Shown: positions 8,500-17,542, counted from the stretch's first letter. The stretch is 64,000 nucleotides of DNA from Bacilli bacterium (GCA_900772415.1 CAAHEC010000058.1:32780-96779), one strand, 5' to 3'. Translations and numbers: made by a program. Notes: generated from the sequence alone by a model not told the origin.

Positions 8500-9798
8500 A
8501 TGATATGGACTAATTCTAAATATGTGGGTGAGAAAGATGTATTTTTAGCAACCGAAAGAAATTATAAATACATAGATTTAAATTTACTTAAGAAAGTATC
8601 AGAAATAGTGTTTGTAAGTGATGAAAATAAATACATATATGATAACTATTATGACAAGATAAAAGAACTTAAATTAATTGGGGTAACTGGTACTAATGGT
8701 AAGACTACAACTTGTTATTTAATATATCAAATGCTTAATTTAATTGGAATTAAAACAGCTTACATAGGAACCATTGGCTTTTATATAGATGATATGGTAT
8801 TTAAATTAGATAATACAACACCAGAAATTAGTCTTTTATATAACATGCTTTGTTATGCTAAAAAAAGAAAATGTAAGGTAGTTGTTATGGAAGTTTCATC
8901 ACATGCTTTAAAACAAGATAGAATATACGGGTTATTATTTGATTCAGTGTTAGTTACAAACATAACAAGGGATCATTTGGATTATCATAAAACTTTAAAA
9001 GACTATATAAAAAGTAAACAAAAATTAATTTATTTAACACGTGGCAAAAAGATTTGTATTTTAAATAAAAAAGATAAATACTATAAAAAATTTAGAACAA
9101 AAAGTAATAACAACATAATAATAGGAAAAGACGTTAAGATAACACTTGTTTTGATGAATAGTTCAAATACTTATGTAGTAGTTAAAGATACAGTTAAAAG
9201 ATGTTTTATACTTCCTTTCATGGGTCTATTTAACGTATATAACTTCTTGTATGCATATTATGCGATAAAATATTTAGGATATAATTTGAACTCTTTAAAA
9301 GACAAATATTATCTTTTAAAAGAGCCACCTGGTAGGATGGAGAAAGTAAAATATAAATCGAATAATATTTTTATTGATTATGCCCATACTCCTGATGCGG
9401 TTTTAAACGTATTAAAAACCGTAAGTAAAGTAAAAAATAACGGAATCATAACTATAATAGGATGTGGAGGAGATAGGGACAAAGAAAAAAGACCAATGAT
9501 GGCAAAAGTGGCCTGTAAATACTCATCATTTGTAATATTTACAAATGATAATCCAAGATGGGAAGATGAAAAAGAAATTATGAAAGATATATTAAGAGGA
9601 GCGTCTAAAAATTATGAGGTTATATATGATAGATATGATGCAATAAGAAAAGGCGTTAGAATGTTAAAGGATAACATGATATTAATGATTTTAGGAAAAG
9701 GACATGAAGATTATCAAATAATAAAGGGAAAAAAGCTTTATTTTAGTGATAAAGATGCAGCTTATAAAGTGATAAAAGAACTAGAAGAAACAAATTAA
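8500..9798 (+). CDS. murE: UDP-MurNAc-tripeptide synthetase (MurE)
   Basis: Adds the third amino acid to UDP-MurNAc-L-Ala-D-Glu in peptidoglycan synthesis. The central ATPase domain has the P-loop GVTGTNGKTT at about 61-70. The Mur-ligase lysine region and TRDHLDYH follow, and the C-terminal domain carries DNPRWEDE at about 350, the DNPR form that family knowledge links to meso-diaminopimelate. At 432 residues it is some 50-60 shorter than typical MurE: the N-terminal UDP-binding domain is compressed to about 60 residues. The start (ATG after GAGGTGATTAG) looks genuine. It lies 66 bp behind the retron RT, probably by chance, since a terminator intervenes. Confidence 0.9.
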   Translation: MIWTNSKYVGEKDVFLATERNYKYIDLNLLKKVSEIVFVSDENKYIYDNYYDKIKELKLIGVTGTNGKTTTCYLIYQMLNLIGIKTAYIGTIGFYIDDMVFKLDNTTPEISLLYNMLCYAKKRKCKVVVMEVSSHALKQDRIYGLLFDSVLVTNITRDHLDYHKTLKDYIKSKQKLIYLTRGKKICILNKKDKYYKKFRTKSNNNIIIGKDVKITLVLMNSSNTYVVVKDTVKRCFILPFMGLFNVYNFLYAYYAIKYLGYNLNSLKDKYYLLKEPPGRMEKVKYKSNNIFIDYAHTPDAVLNVLKTVSKVKNNGIITIIGCGGDRDKEKRPMMAKVACKYSSFVIFTNDNPRWEDEKEIMKDILRGASKNYEVIYDRYDAIRKGVRMLKDNMILMILGKGHEDYQIIKGKKLYFSDKDAAYKVIKELEETN

Positions 9799-9850
9799 AT
9801 TTGCTATAATGAATATAGAATAAATATGATGGAAAGTACATGGAGGTTTT

Positions 9851-10249
9851 ATGTCGAATTGAGATAAGGAATATTTAAATTTATGCAAAAAAATATTAAA
9901 GGAAGGAACAGAGGTACAAAATAGAACGGGTATAAATTCTATAAAAGTGCCATCTTATCATTTTCACTTTGATTTAGAAAAAGAGTTTCCTATTCTTACT
10001 ACCAAGCAGTTATTTTTAAGACAAGCGGTTCTTGAAATGCTTTGGATATATCAAGCTAAAAGCAATGATGTAAGGTGGCTTAAAGATCGTGATGTTCATA
10101 TATGGGATGAATGGGAAATAGGTGAAGATGGTATTTGGAAGGCAACTCAAAATGTTTTAGGTAAAGATGGAAAATTAAAGCAAAAAGAAGTTGAAAAACA
10201 TTTGAAAAATAATCCACCATATAAACATATCTTATATAAAAGAAAGTAA
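9851..10249 (+). pseudogene. thyA: Thymidylate synthase remnant
   Basis: A good ribosome site (GGAGG, 9842-9846) and ATG at 9851 start a frame that meets TGA at the fourth codon (9860-9862). The same frame then continues with clear ThyA N-terminal sequence: EVQNRTGI, then LEKEFPILTTKQLFLR and WLKDRDVHIWDEW. The reading ends after about 130 residues with a tail that does not match the rest of ThyA. The catalytic PPCH cysteine and about the last half of the protein are missing. TGA is a stop elsewhere in this window, so recoding is unlikely. This is best read as a decayed gene. Confidence 0.85.
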
Positions 10250-10273
10250 AATTAAACTCTTTTGATATATTAA

Positions 10274-10296
10274 AAAGGACCCTTTTTGGGTCTTTT
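10274..10296. terminator. Bidirectional terminator between thyA remnant and AAA gene
   Basis: A 9-bp stem (10274-10282 with 10288-10296, one G-U) with a TTTTT loop sits between convergent genes, with A-rich and T-rich flanks suited to both directions. Confidence 0.75.
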
Positions 10297-11266
10297 AATA
10301 ATCATTTAAGTCTACTTTTTCTTTTTCCAAAAAATCTTTAAATTGTATTTTAAAAGCTTCTATTTCTTTTTTTATAACGTCGGAATATACGCTTTGACAA
10401 TTAGCAATTGCTTTATAAAAATGTTTAAAAGTAACATATTCACTATTATCAAATTTCGCATAGCTAAACGCCTTAGATAAAAGTGAAAGTGCATTATCAG
10501 GATATCTTGAACCTAATTCATAAATTCTTTTATATTCACTTGTCATATTAACTATGAATTTCATAATGTTTTCTATAACAAATTTAGAGTAAGCTAACTT
10601 TACGCCAGTTTTCTTTTCTATTCTAGGGTATGACCCCATTAAGATTTTGACGGTAGTTTCTGCGTCTGGTTCAGCAACATCTATTTTTTCAAAACGTCTT
10701 AGAAAAGCTTTATCTCTTATTAAATACTGATTATATTCATCTAGGGTTGTTGCTCCAATTACCTTTATATCACCACGAGATAGAGCCGGTTTCATGGCAT
10801 TAACGAAATCAATACCGCTATTTCTAGATTCAATAACAAGTGTGTGTATTTCATCAATAAAAAGAATTGTATTTTTAGCCTTTTCTACCTCTTTTAATAA
10901 AACATTAATCCTAAGTTCTTCCGTACCATCTTCTGATATACATTTACCAAGTAATTGCGATGTATTGACCTTTATTATGTCATATCCTTTAATTGCATTA
11001 GGTACCGTATTATTCTGAATTTTATATGCGATTCCTTCTACAATAGCGGTTTTACCAATTCCTGCTTTACCTACTAAGATAGCGGATTTATCTGGTGTTA
11101 AAATAGTTAAAATGGTTTTTTCTATTTCATTATCTCTTGCAATAGCGGGATTAGTAACATATGTTTTAGTTGTTAAGTTTTCACCATATTTTTCTAATAT
11201 ACTCATTTTTTCAATGTCATAATTATCATTAAGAGTTAAAGTTTCATAATCTTCCTTGTTATCCAT
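10295..11266 (-). CDS. Stand-alone Clp NBD1-like AAA+ ATPase
   Basis: A single AAA+ module resembling the first nucleotide-binding domain of ClpA/ClpB/ClpC. It has Walker A GKAGIGKT at about 66-73, Walker B ILFIDEI at about 134-140, a sensor-1-like GATTLDEY, and an arginine-finger-like FLRRFEK near 190. The N-terminal substrate domain, the M domain and the entire second ATPase domain of Clp unfoldases are absent. At 323 residues the frame has clean ends and a GAAAGGAAATGT ribosome site, so it looks like an intact gene and not a broken clpB. A role in remodelling a partner protein is inferred; no partner is evident nearby. Confidence 0.8.
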   Translation of the reverse strand: MDNKEDYETLTLNDNYDIEKMSILEKYGENLTTKTYVTNPAIARDNEIEKTILTILTPDKSAILVGKAGIGKTAIVEGIAYKIQNNTVPNAIKGYDIIKVNTSQLLGKCISEDGTEELRINVLLKEVEKAKNTILFIDEIHTLVIESRNSGIDFVNAMKPALSRGDIKVIGATTLDEYNQYLIRDKAFLRRFEKIDVAEPDAETTVKILMGSYPRIEKKTGVKLAYSKFVIENIMKFIVNMTSEYKRIYELGSRYPDNALSLLSKAFSYAKFDNSEYVTFKHFYKAIANCQSVYSDVIKKEIEAFKIQFKDFLEKEKVDLNDY

Positions 11267-11391
11267 AGTACATTTCCTTTCTTCTTATATCTTATCCTTT
11301 AATATTATACCAAAAAATAAAATATTTTCGAACTTTTATTTACTTAATTTACATTCTTTGTTATAGTATTATTTATTGGGAGGTTTTATTT
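11267..11391. promoter_or_regulatory. Divergent promoter region, AAA gene / ndk
   Basis: The two genes diverge here. On the minus strand TATAAT (complement at 11304-11309) lies 17 bp from a weak TTCGAA. On the plus strand TATAGT-like sequence lies about 30 bp before the ndk ribosome site GGGAGG. The boxes are weak enough that only the region is called. Confidence 0.45.
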
Positions 11392-11970
11392 ATGAAAAAG
11401 GATGAAAACAATAATTTTTATACATATGGTATGATTAAACCGGATGGATTAAGCCATGCAAAAGAAATAATTGATATGATTTTAGAAGCAGGCCTTGAAG
11501 TACAATATATAGAATATGATTTTTTAACTGATGAAATAATATATGAAAATTACTCACACTGTTATGGAAAGGATTTCTATCCTGGCATGAAAAAACATCT
11601 ACAAAGTGATTTGGTAATTAAAATGCTTATTTATGATAAAACAGGAAATGCAGTATCTAATTATAGAAAAGTTTTGGGTGCAACAAGGCCTTGGGAAGCA
11701 GATGAAAATACAATAAGGGGAAGATTTGGAGATAAAAAAATAGGTTATAAAAACGTGGCCCATGGATCTGGTAATGAAAAAGAGGCTAATGAAGAAATAA
11801 TTAGATTCTTTAAAAACAATATATCATTAATGTTAAATGAACTTAAGATATATAACGAAAAAGAAACACTTAATAAAGTTATAAGTTATATAGATGATAG
11901 TTATGTTAAAGAAACAATTGAAGATAGATTAAATAGAGCTAAAAAAATATATTTAAATGGTACTAAGTAA
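11392..11970 (+). CDS. ndk: Nucleoside-diphosphate kinase
   Basis: Transfers the gamma phosphate of ATP to NDPs and dNDPs through a phospho-histidine. The core aligns with Ndk: YGMIKPDG near the start, GKDFYPGM, GATRPWEADENTIRGRFG, and the catalytic histidine in NVAHGSGN at about residue 124. At 192 residues it is longer than the usual 130-150, with about 45 extra C-terminal residues (a charged helix) beyond the catalytic fold. It is first in a run with rsmE, whose ATG shares a base with this stop codon. The start follows GGGAGGTTTTATTT. Confidence 0.9.
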   Translation: MKKDENNNFYTYGMIKPDGLSHAKEIIDMILEAGLEVQYIEYDFLTDEIIYENYSHCYGKDFYPGMKKHLQSDLVIKMLIYDKTGNAVSNYRKVLGATRPWEADENTIRGRFGDKKIGYKNVAHGSGNEKEANEEIIRFFKNNISLMLNELKIYNEKETLNKVISYIDDSYVKETIEDRLNRAKKIYLNGTK

Positions 11971-12674
11971 TGCAACAATATTTTGCTAAAAACAAAAACT
12001 TAGAATTGGAAGACAGTGATTATCATCATATAAAAAACGTTATGAAAATGAAACGTGGAGATTTAATAAAAGTTGTTTTTGATGATACTATATATACATG
12101 CAAACTAAATAACATAAATGATGTATCATTCGATATAGTAAATAATATTAAGCCTGATTATAGAGTATCAAGACAAATTGATGTTGCATTTTCTCTTATT
12201 AAAGAGCAAAAACTTAATTATCTTTTACAAAAAACAACAGAACTCGGAGTAAATGAAATAATACCAATTGAAACAAAAAGAAGTGTTGTAAAAATAGAAG
12301 ACAAAAAAAGAAGTTCAAAAATAGAAAGATGGAAGAAAATTTTAAAGGAAGCATCTGAGCAATCCTTTAGAACTAAAATTCCTAAAATTCATGATATTTC
12401 TAATTTAAAAAACTTGGTTAATATGGATTATGATTTAAAACTTTTGTGTTCATTAAATAAAAATACAAAAAATATAAAAAAAGTACTTCCAAAATTTGAT
12501 AACTGTGTTAAAATATTACTAGTCGTTGGTCCTGAAGGCGGGTTTGATTTTAGTGAAGAAGAGTATTTACTATTAAACGGTTTTATTAGTGTATCTTTGG
12601 GGAATACGGTTTTAAGAGCGGAAACGGCACCTGTTGTGGCTCTTTCGATGATAAATTATGAATTTATGAGGTGA
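11970..12674 (+). CDS. rsmE: 16S rRNA (uracil1498-N3)-methyltransferase RsmE
   Basis: SAM-dependent SPOUT (knotted) methylase acting on U1498 of 16S rRNA. The 234 residues have the small N-terminal PUA-like domain, then the SPOUT domain with TTELGVNEIIPIETKRS, VVGPEGGFDFSEEE near 184 and LGNTVLRAETA near 211, all standard RsmE motifs. The start overlaps the ndk stop by one base, which implies translational coupling. The gene ends in TGA, showing that TGA is a stop codon in this organism. Confidence 0.95.
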   Translation: MQQYFAKNKNLELEDSDYHHIKNVMKMKRGDLIKVVFDDTIYTCKLNNINDVSFDIVNNIKPDYRVSRQIDVAFSLIKEQKLNYLLQKTTELGVNEIIPIETKRSVVKIEDKKRSSKIERWKKILKEASEQSFRTKIPKIHDISNLKNLVNMDYDLKLLCSLNKNTKNIKKVLPKFDNCVKILLVVGPEGGFDFSEEEYLLLNGFISVSLGNTVLRAETAPVVALSMINYEFMR

Positions 12675-12679
12675 GTAGT

Positions 12680-13264
12680 ATGAAAAATTTATTTGCGTCA
12701 GCGTCTTATTCTTTTAATAATTTTTATAACAATCTGACATTACCTGGGCAAATGATTTTTACTATCATAATGTTTTTAATTATGATTTTATGCATACTTC
12801 TTTTTATAACCTATATAGTACAAAGTTTAAATGCTAAAAAAAGAATAACAAAACTAAAGGAAAAGCTAAAAAACAGTCATTTCAAAATAACGAAAGAAGA
12901 AAAACAGCCATCAAAAAAAGAGATATCTAAAAAAACCGACATAAAAGATATTGCGGATGCTATTAATGATGCATTAAAAGATGAACCTGTTACTTTGACT
13001 GATTTTGAAGAAGATCAAGAAAAAACAGCTATAATATCAATTGATGAATTAATGAAGAAGGCTAATGATTTAGAACTAATTGATGATGATGAGGACACAG
13101 GTGTTAATTATCTTGAAAAATATAATTTAGATTCTGCAGAAGTAGTTCAGCCAAAGGATGAAGATACATTAAATAAAGAAGTTAAAGCGTTTAAAGTATC
13201 TCAAGTTATTTCTCCTATATACGGAGTTAAAAAAGAAATAATAAATAATGATAGAAAAGCTTAA
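12680..13264 (+). CDS. Membrane-anchored protein of unknown function
   Basis: No family was recognised. One strong transmembrane segment lies at about 23-50 (MIFTIIMFLIMILCILLFI), followed by a basic, helical cytosolic stretch and an acidic tail (DDDEDTGVNY). The ATG at 12680 is preferred to a GTG at 12671 because GAGGTGAG lies five bases before it. It follows rsmE by a few bases and precedes mtaB, so it probably shares their transcript until the hairpin over its own stop. An anchoring or scaffold role is possible but not shown. Confidence 0.75.
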   Translation: MKNLFASASYSFNNFYNNLTLPGQMIFTIIMFLIMILCILLFITYIVQSLNAKKRITKLKEKLKNSHFKITKEEKQPSKKEISKKTDIKDIADAINDALKDEPVTLTDFEEDQEKTAIISIDELMKKANDLELIDDDEDTGVNYLEKYNLDSAEVVQPKDEDTLNKEVKAFKVSQVISPIYGVKKEIINNDRKA

Positions 13265-13280
13265 ATTTAAGCTTTTTATT
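13255..13280 (+). terminator. Terminator before mtaB
   Basis: AAAAGCTTAAA and TTTAAGCTTTT form a perfect palindrome over the stop codon of the preceding gene, followed by T-rich sequence. Confidence 0.6.
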
Positions 13281-13300
13281 TTTGAAGGAAGTGAAGTTAT

Positions 13301-14590
13301 ATGAAAGTTGCGGTATATACTTTGGGTTGTAAAGTTAATACTTATGAGAGTGAGTATGTTATAAAAGAATTTTTAAAAAGAGGATATACTTTAACTGATT
13401 TTTCTGATGAAAACGCAGATATTTATTTAATAAATACTTGTACTGTTACTAATACAAGTGATCAAAAGTCAAGAAAAATGATAAGACAAGCAAGAAAGAA
13501 AAATAAAGATGCGGTAGTAGTTGCAATGGGGTGTTTTACTCAAATAAGAAACAATGATAATCAAATTATGGATTTTGTTGATGTAGTAATTGGCAATAAA
13601 GATAAAAGTAGAATAGTTGATTTAACTGAAGAATTCATCAAAAATAAAAGAAAAATTGCGAATATAGAAGACATTAATGAAGCAGATTTTGACGATATGG
13701 AAATTAGCTATTTTAATACTAGAACAAGAGCTTTGGTAAAGATAGAAGATGGTTGTGAAAACTTCTGTTCATATTGCATTATTCCTTATGTAAGAGGACG
13801 TGTTAGAAGTAAAAGGCCAGAAAAAGTAATAGATGAAGTTAAACGTTTAGTTAATAATGGTTATAAAGAAATTGTTTTAACAGGAATTCATACTGGACAC
13901 TATGGAGCAGATTTAAAAGATTATGACTTTAGTGATTTACTACTTGAACTAGAAAAGATAGATAATCTTGATAGAATTAGAATTTCTTCTATTGAAATAA
14001 CGGAGTTAAATGATAAGTTTTTAAGTGTTTTAAAAAAATCTAAAAAAATTGTTAATCATATTCATATACCACTTCAAGCTGGAAGCGATCACATTCTAAA
14101 ACTTATGAATCGTAAATATGATAAGAAATACTATTTAGATAAGATAAATAAAATAAGAAAAATAAGACCGGATATGGCATTTACAACCGATGTAATAGTA
14201 GGATTTCCTTTAGAAAGTGATTATGATTTTAATGAGACTATAGCTTTCGTAAAAGAAGTTTCTTTTGCAGGAGGACATGTTTTTCCTTATTCTAGAAGAA
14301 ATGGTACTCCTGCTGCTAAAATGAAAGGCCAAATAACAAAGGAAGAAAAACATATTAGGTGTAAAAAATTAATAAGCGTATTTGATAGTTTAGAAGAGGA
14401 ATACTACAAAAAGCATATTGGATGCACTTTAACAGTAATTGCAGAAACCTATCAAGATGGTACTTTAACAGGTCATACTGATAATTATTTAAAAGTTAGA
14501 TTCAAGGGCTCAGAAAAGCTTTTAGGCCTTGAAGTAAATGTTAAATTGAGTGAATATAAAGATAAGATGTTATTTGGCGAAGTAGAATAA
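13301..14590 (+). CDS. mtaB: tRNA t6A37 methylthiotransferase MtaB
   Basis: Radical-SAM enzyme that converts t6A at position 37 of ANN-decoding tRNAs to ms2t6A, using two 4Fe-4S clusters. The N-terminal UPF0004 domain has its three cluster cysteines (TLGCKVN, NTCTVTN and the MGCF region). The radical-SAM CxxxCxxC is CENFCSYC at about 152-159, and a C-terminal TRAM-like domain follows. The absence of MiaB-specific features and the GHYGADL region fit MtaB better than MiaB. Length (429) is normal. The start follows GAAGGAAGTGAAG. Confidence 0.94.
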   Translation: MKVAVYTLGCKVNTYESEYVIKEFLKRGYTLTDFSDENADIYLINTCTVTNTSDQKSRKMIRQARKKNKDAVVVAMGCFTQIRNNDNQIMDFVDVVIGNKDKSRIVDLTEEFIKNKRKIANIEDINEADFDDMEISYFNTRTRALVKIEDGCENFCSYCIIPYVRGRVRSKRPEKVIDEVKRLVNNGYKEIVLTGIHTGHYGADLKDYDFSDLLLELEKIDNLDRIRISSIEITELNDKFLSVLKKSKKIVNHIHIPLQAGSDHILKLMNRKYDKKYYLDKINKIRKIRPDMAFTTDVIVGFPLESDYDFNETIAFVKEVSFAGGHVFPYSRRNGTPAAKMKGQITKEEKHIRCKKLISVFDSLEEEYYKKHIGCTLTVIAETYQDGTLTGHTDNYLKVRFKGSEKLLGLEVNVKLSEYKDKMLFGEVE

Positions 14591-14616
14591 AAAATGCTAT
14601 GACATTATAAAATCTG

Positions 14617-14650
14617 AAAAAAAACACTAAAAAATAATTAGTGTTTTTTT
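14617..14650 (+). terminator. Terminator after mtaB
   Basis: CACTAA with TTAGTG (14625-14630 with 14638-14643), extended by an A-run pairing with a T-run. Confidence 0.85.
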
Positions 14651-14670
14651 ATGATTCAATAAAATTTTAA

Positions 14671-15024
14671 AAAAAATACATATTAAAAGAACTAGAACAT
14701 TTCTTTTTAGGTTTTGGCTTTACATTAGTCTTAAAATATGATAATAAAAATTATTATGTAGACTTATTACTGTTTAATAAAGAACTTAACAGATACATAG
14801 TATGTGAACTTAAACTTGATGAAATAAGGCCGGCAGATGTTGTGCAGACGAAAGTATATATGATGCTGACTGATAAGCTTTTAAAAGGAAGATTTCATAA
14901 CGAAACAATAGGCATTATAATAACTGATAAAAATGGCAAGTTAGCATTAGAATACGTAAGTGATCTTAATATATTTATTATAACATACAAACTAAATAGC
15001 AAAATAAAGATGGTTAATACTTAA
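14671..15024 (+). pseudogene. YhcG/DUF1016-type PDDEXK nuclease remnant
   Basis: The frame open from 14671 (in-frame TAA at 14668) reads as the C-terminal nuclease domain of the YhcG/DUF1016 family. It includes FFLGFGFTLVLKY, the catalytic-type YYVDLLLFN with Asp, VCELKLDEIRPADV with the ExK pair, and TIGIIITDKN. There is no start codon with a ribosome site, and the N-terminal domain is missing; only an internal GTG at 14842 could start anything. These proteins often accompany restriction or defence loci. This copy is a decayed fragment between mtaB and recD2. Confidence 0.8.
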
Positions 15025-15065
15025 GAAATGTGATAAAATAAATTAGCAAGGTTAGGAGGTAAAAT

Positions 15066-17258
15066 ATGGAAACGTACATAAAAGGGACATATAAAAGATG
15101 CATATTTTCTTCTAATGATGGATATACTATTGGCCTTGTTAAAATCAAAGAAACTAACGATCAAGATTTATTAGAATACATAGGAAAGCAATTTACTTTT
15201 ACAGGTTTATTTGCTGGATTAAATATAGATGAAGATTATACTTTCTATGGAAATACAATTGATAATCCAAAATATGGTATTCAGTATAAAGTAAATAGAT
15301 ATGAAAAACTAATGCCAGAAGATAAGGACGGTCTTATTATATTTTTATCTAGTGACATATTTCCTAAAGTAGGTGAAAAAACAGCTGAAAAAATAGTGGA
15401 TACGCTTGGTAATGATTGTTTAAGTATGATATCTAATGATTATGAGTGCTTACTTAAAGTACCTAAAATGACAGAACAAAAGGCAATTGATATACAAAGA
15501 AATTTAAATAAATATAATGAGAGTTATGAAACGGTTGTTTATCTAACTAATTTTGGCTTTAACATGAAAGATGCTCTTAAAATATATAATCATTATCTAG
15601 AAGATACAATAAGGGTAATTGAAAATAATCCGTATGAACTAATTGATACGATCGATACTATTACTTTTAATAAGATAGATTCTTTAAGAAATAAAACTAA
15701 TGTTAAAGAAGATGATGAAAGAAGACTGCTTGCTCTTATTATTAATACAATGAAAAATGCTTGTTTTGAAACTGGTGATACATATTTAGAGTTAAGTACA
15801 ATTTATAATGCTGTTAGAATGGTTTATGAAGAAATAACAGAAGAAAAATTAAATTATTATTTAATGGAATTAAATAGTTTGGGTAAAATAATTATTGAAG
15901 ATAATAAATGCATATTATCTAGTTACTATAACTGTGAAGATTATGTTGCTTCCTTAGTGTATGAATTAAGTAATAGAAAAGATATAAAAATAAATGACAT
16001 AGATATAAAAATAGAAAGACTAGAGAATTTTTTTGATATAAAATATAATAATGAGCAAAAAAAAGCAATAAAACAAGCTTTAATTAAAAATTTTTCAATA
16101 ATAACAGGAGGACCAGGTACAGGTAAGACAACTATAATAAAAGGTATTACTCAAGGATATAAAATGATAAGTGGTTATTCATTTGATAAACTTAAAGAAA
16201 GAATGATTTTACTTGCACCGACTGGACGAGCAGCTAAAAGAATGAGTGAAGCGTGCTTATATCCAGCATCCACAATACATAGATATTTAAGATGGAATAA
16301 GGAAACTTTGGAATTTGGTTATAATGAAACGAATAAATGTAAAGCAGAGTTTGTAATAGTTGATGAAACAAGCATGATAGATATAGAATTGATGTGTAGT
16401 TTATTCAAAGCACTGCCAATGAATGTAAAAGTTGTTTTTATAGGTGATTATAATCAATTGGAAAGTGTAGGGCCAGGTAATGTATTAAAAGATTTAATAA
16501 AATCAGATATGATAAATACAATAATCTTAAAGGAAATATATAGACAAGATCAAAATTCTTATATAACGGAGCTAGCTTATTTAGTAAATAAGGGTGAACT
16601 AACCGAAGATTTTTTGGAAAAAAAAGATGACTATAATTTTATAAAATGTGATAGTAAAGATATTTTAAAAGGAGTAACAGATGTTTGCAAATTAGCTATA
16701 AAAAAAGGATATGATTTAAAAAATGTCCAGGTTTTAGCACCTATGTATAAAGGGATAAATGGTATTGATAATTTAAATAAAGTTCTTCAAAAAGTTTTTA
16801 ATCCCAAGGATGATAGTAAAAATGAAGTTTTTGATGCTGATGTAATTTATAGAGAAGGAGATAAAATCTTACAGTTAGAAAATATGCCTGATGACAATGT
16901 TTTCAATGGTGATATTGGTTTTATAAAAAAAATAAGTGGAAGTGAAATAACTGTTTCGTTTGATGGTAACATGGTAAAATATAGTCCAAAAGATTACAAG
17001 GCTATTAAACATGGATATGCAATAAGTGTTCATAAATCGCAGGGAAGTGAGTTTGAAATAGTTGTTATGCCAATTGTAAAAGAATATAGAATAATGCTAT
17101 ATAAAAAATTAGTTTATACAGCAATTACTCGAGCTAAAAAATCTCTTATTTTACTAGGAGATCCACTTTCTTTTTCTAAGGCTGTATATAATAAAGGAAA
17201 TAAGGAAAGAAATACTCTTTTAAAAGAAAGACTTGAAAGTAAAATTATAAGTATATAA
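15066..17258 (+). CDS. recD2: RecD2-type SF1B DNA helicase
   Basis: 5'-3' DNA helicase involved in replication fork and repair processes, working without RecBC. The N-terminal OB and helix-hairpin-helix region (about 1-180, with KVGEKTAEKIV) is followed by Walker A GGPGTGKTT near 348 and LAPTGRAAKRM. The DE-box VDETSMID lies near 432, GDYNQLESVGPG after it, and the C-terminal motif AISVHKSQGSEF with AITRAKKSL near the end. The length of 730 is usual for RecD2. The start follows TTAGGAGGTAAAAT. Identification is secure. Confidence 0.95.
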   Translation: METYIKGTYKRCIFSSNDGYTIGLVKIKETNDQDLLEYIGKQFTFTGLFAGLNIDEDYTFYGNTIDNPKYGIQYKVNRYEKLMPEDKDGLIIFLSSDIFPKVGEKTAEKIVDTLGNDCLSMISNDYECLLKVPKMTEQKAIDIQRNLNKYNESYETVVYLTNFGFNMKDALKIYNHYLEDTIRVIENNPYELIDTIDTITFNKIDSLRNKTNVKEDDERRLLALIINTMKNACFETGDTYLELSTIYNAVRMVYEEITEEKLNYYLMELNSLGKIIIEDNKCILSSYYNCEDYVASLVYELSNRKDIKINDIDIKIERLENFFDIKYNNEQKKAIKQALIKNFSIITGGPGTGKTTIIKGITQGYKMISGYSFDKLKERMILLAPTGRAAKRMSEACLYPASTIHRYLRWNKETLEFGYNETNKCKAEFVIVDETSMIDIELMCSLFKALPMNVKVVFIGDYNQLESVGPGNVLKDLIKSDMINTIILKEIYRQDQNSYITELAYLVNKGELTEDFLEKKDDYNFIKCDSKDILKGVTDVCKLAIKKGYDLKNVQVLAPMYKGINGIDNLNKVLQKVFNPKDDSKNEVFDADVIYREGDKILQLENMPDDNVFNGDIGFIKKISGSEITVSFDGNMVKYSPKDYKAIKHGYAISVHKSQGSEFEIVVMPIVKEYRIMLYKKLVYTAITRAKKSLILLGDPLSFSKAVYNKGNKERNTLLKERLESKIISI

Positions 17259-17332
17259 ATAAAATTATTTAACATAATAATAATGGCATTAAAATGTATG
17301 CCACATTCATATTTTTGTTAAGAGGTGAAATA

Positions 17333-17494
17333 ATGAAAGCACTAAATAATCTTGGATGGATGCTTTTAGGTGTAGCCGTTGGATCTGGAGCATTATATTG
17401 TTATAATGAATGCTCATGTAATGGAGGTATCAAGCAAACCATAAATAAGGTTAAGAAAAACGCAAGTAAAAAATTAGAAAATATGATGGATTAG
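17333..17494 (+). CDS. Small membrane protein, 53 residues
   Basis: The ATG at 17333 is chosen because AGAGGTGAAATA precedes it; an upstream ATG at 17294 has no ribosome site. The protein has a hydrophobic segment (GWMLLGVAVGSGALYCY), a short Cys cluster (CYNECSC), then a basic helix. It resembles small YtxH-like membrane proteins in layout, but no family is certain. A terminator follows, making it a one-gene unit or the end of the recD2 unit. Confidence 0.7.
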   Translation: MKALNNLGWMLLGVAVGSGALYCYNECSCNGGIKQTINKVKKNASKKLENMMD

Positions 17495-17510
17495 TAGTTT
17501 TTAGCTACAT

Positions 17511-17542
17511 AAAAAAACGGTAAAAATATTTTGCCGTTTTTT
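17511..17542 (+). terminator. Terminator after the 53-residue gene
   Basis: AAAAAACGGTAAAA pairs with TTTTGCCGTTTTTT (one G-U), T-rich end. Confidence 0.85.

Noticed and set aside
8500..9798. MurE as the retron effector.
   Set aside because: It has a full set of Mur-ligase motifs and a hairpin with T residues separates it from the RT; kept as a housekeeping call.
9851..9870. Reading the in-frame TGA of the thyA remnant as tryptophan or as programmed recoding.
   Set aside because: TGA ends rsmE, rimM and the patatin gene here, and Trp is coded by TGG; the protein also lacks its catalytic half.
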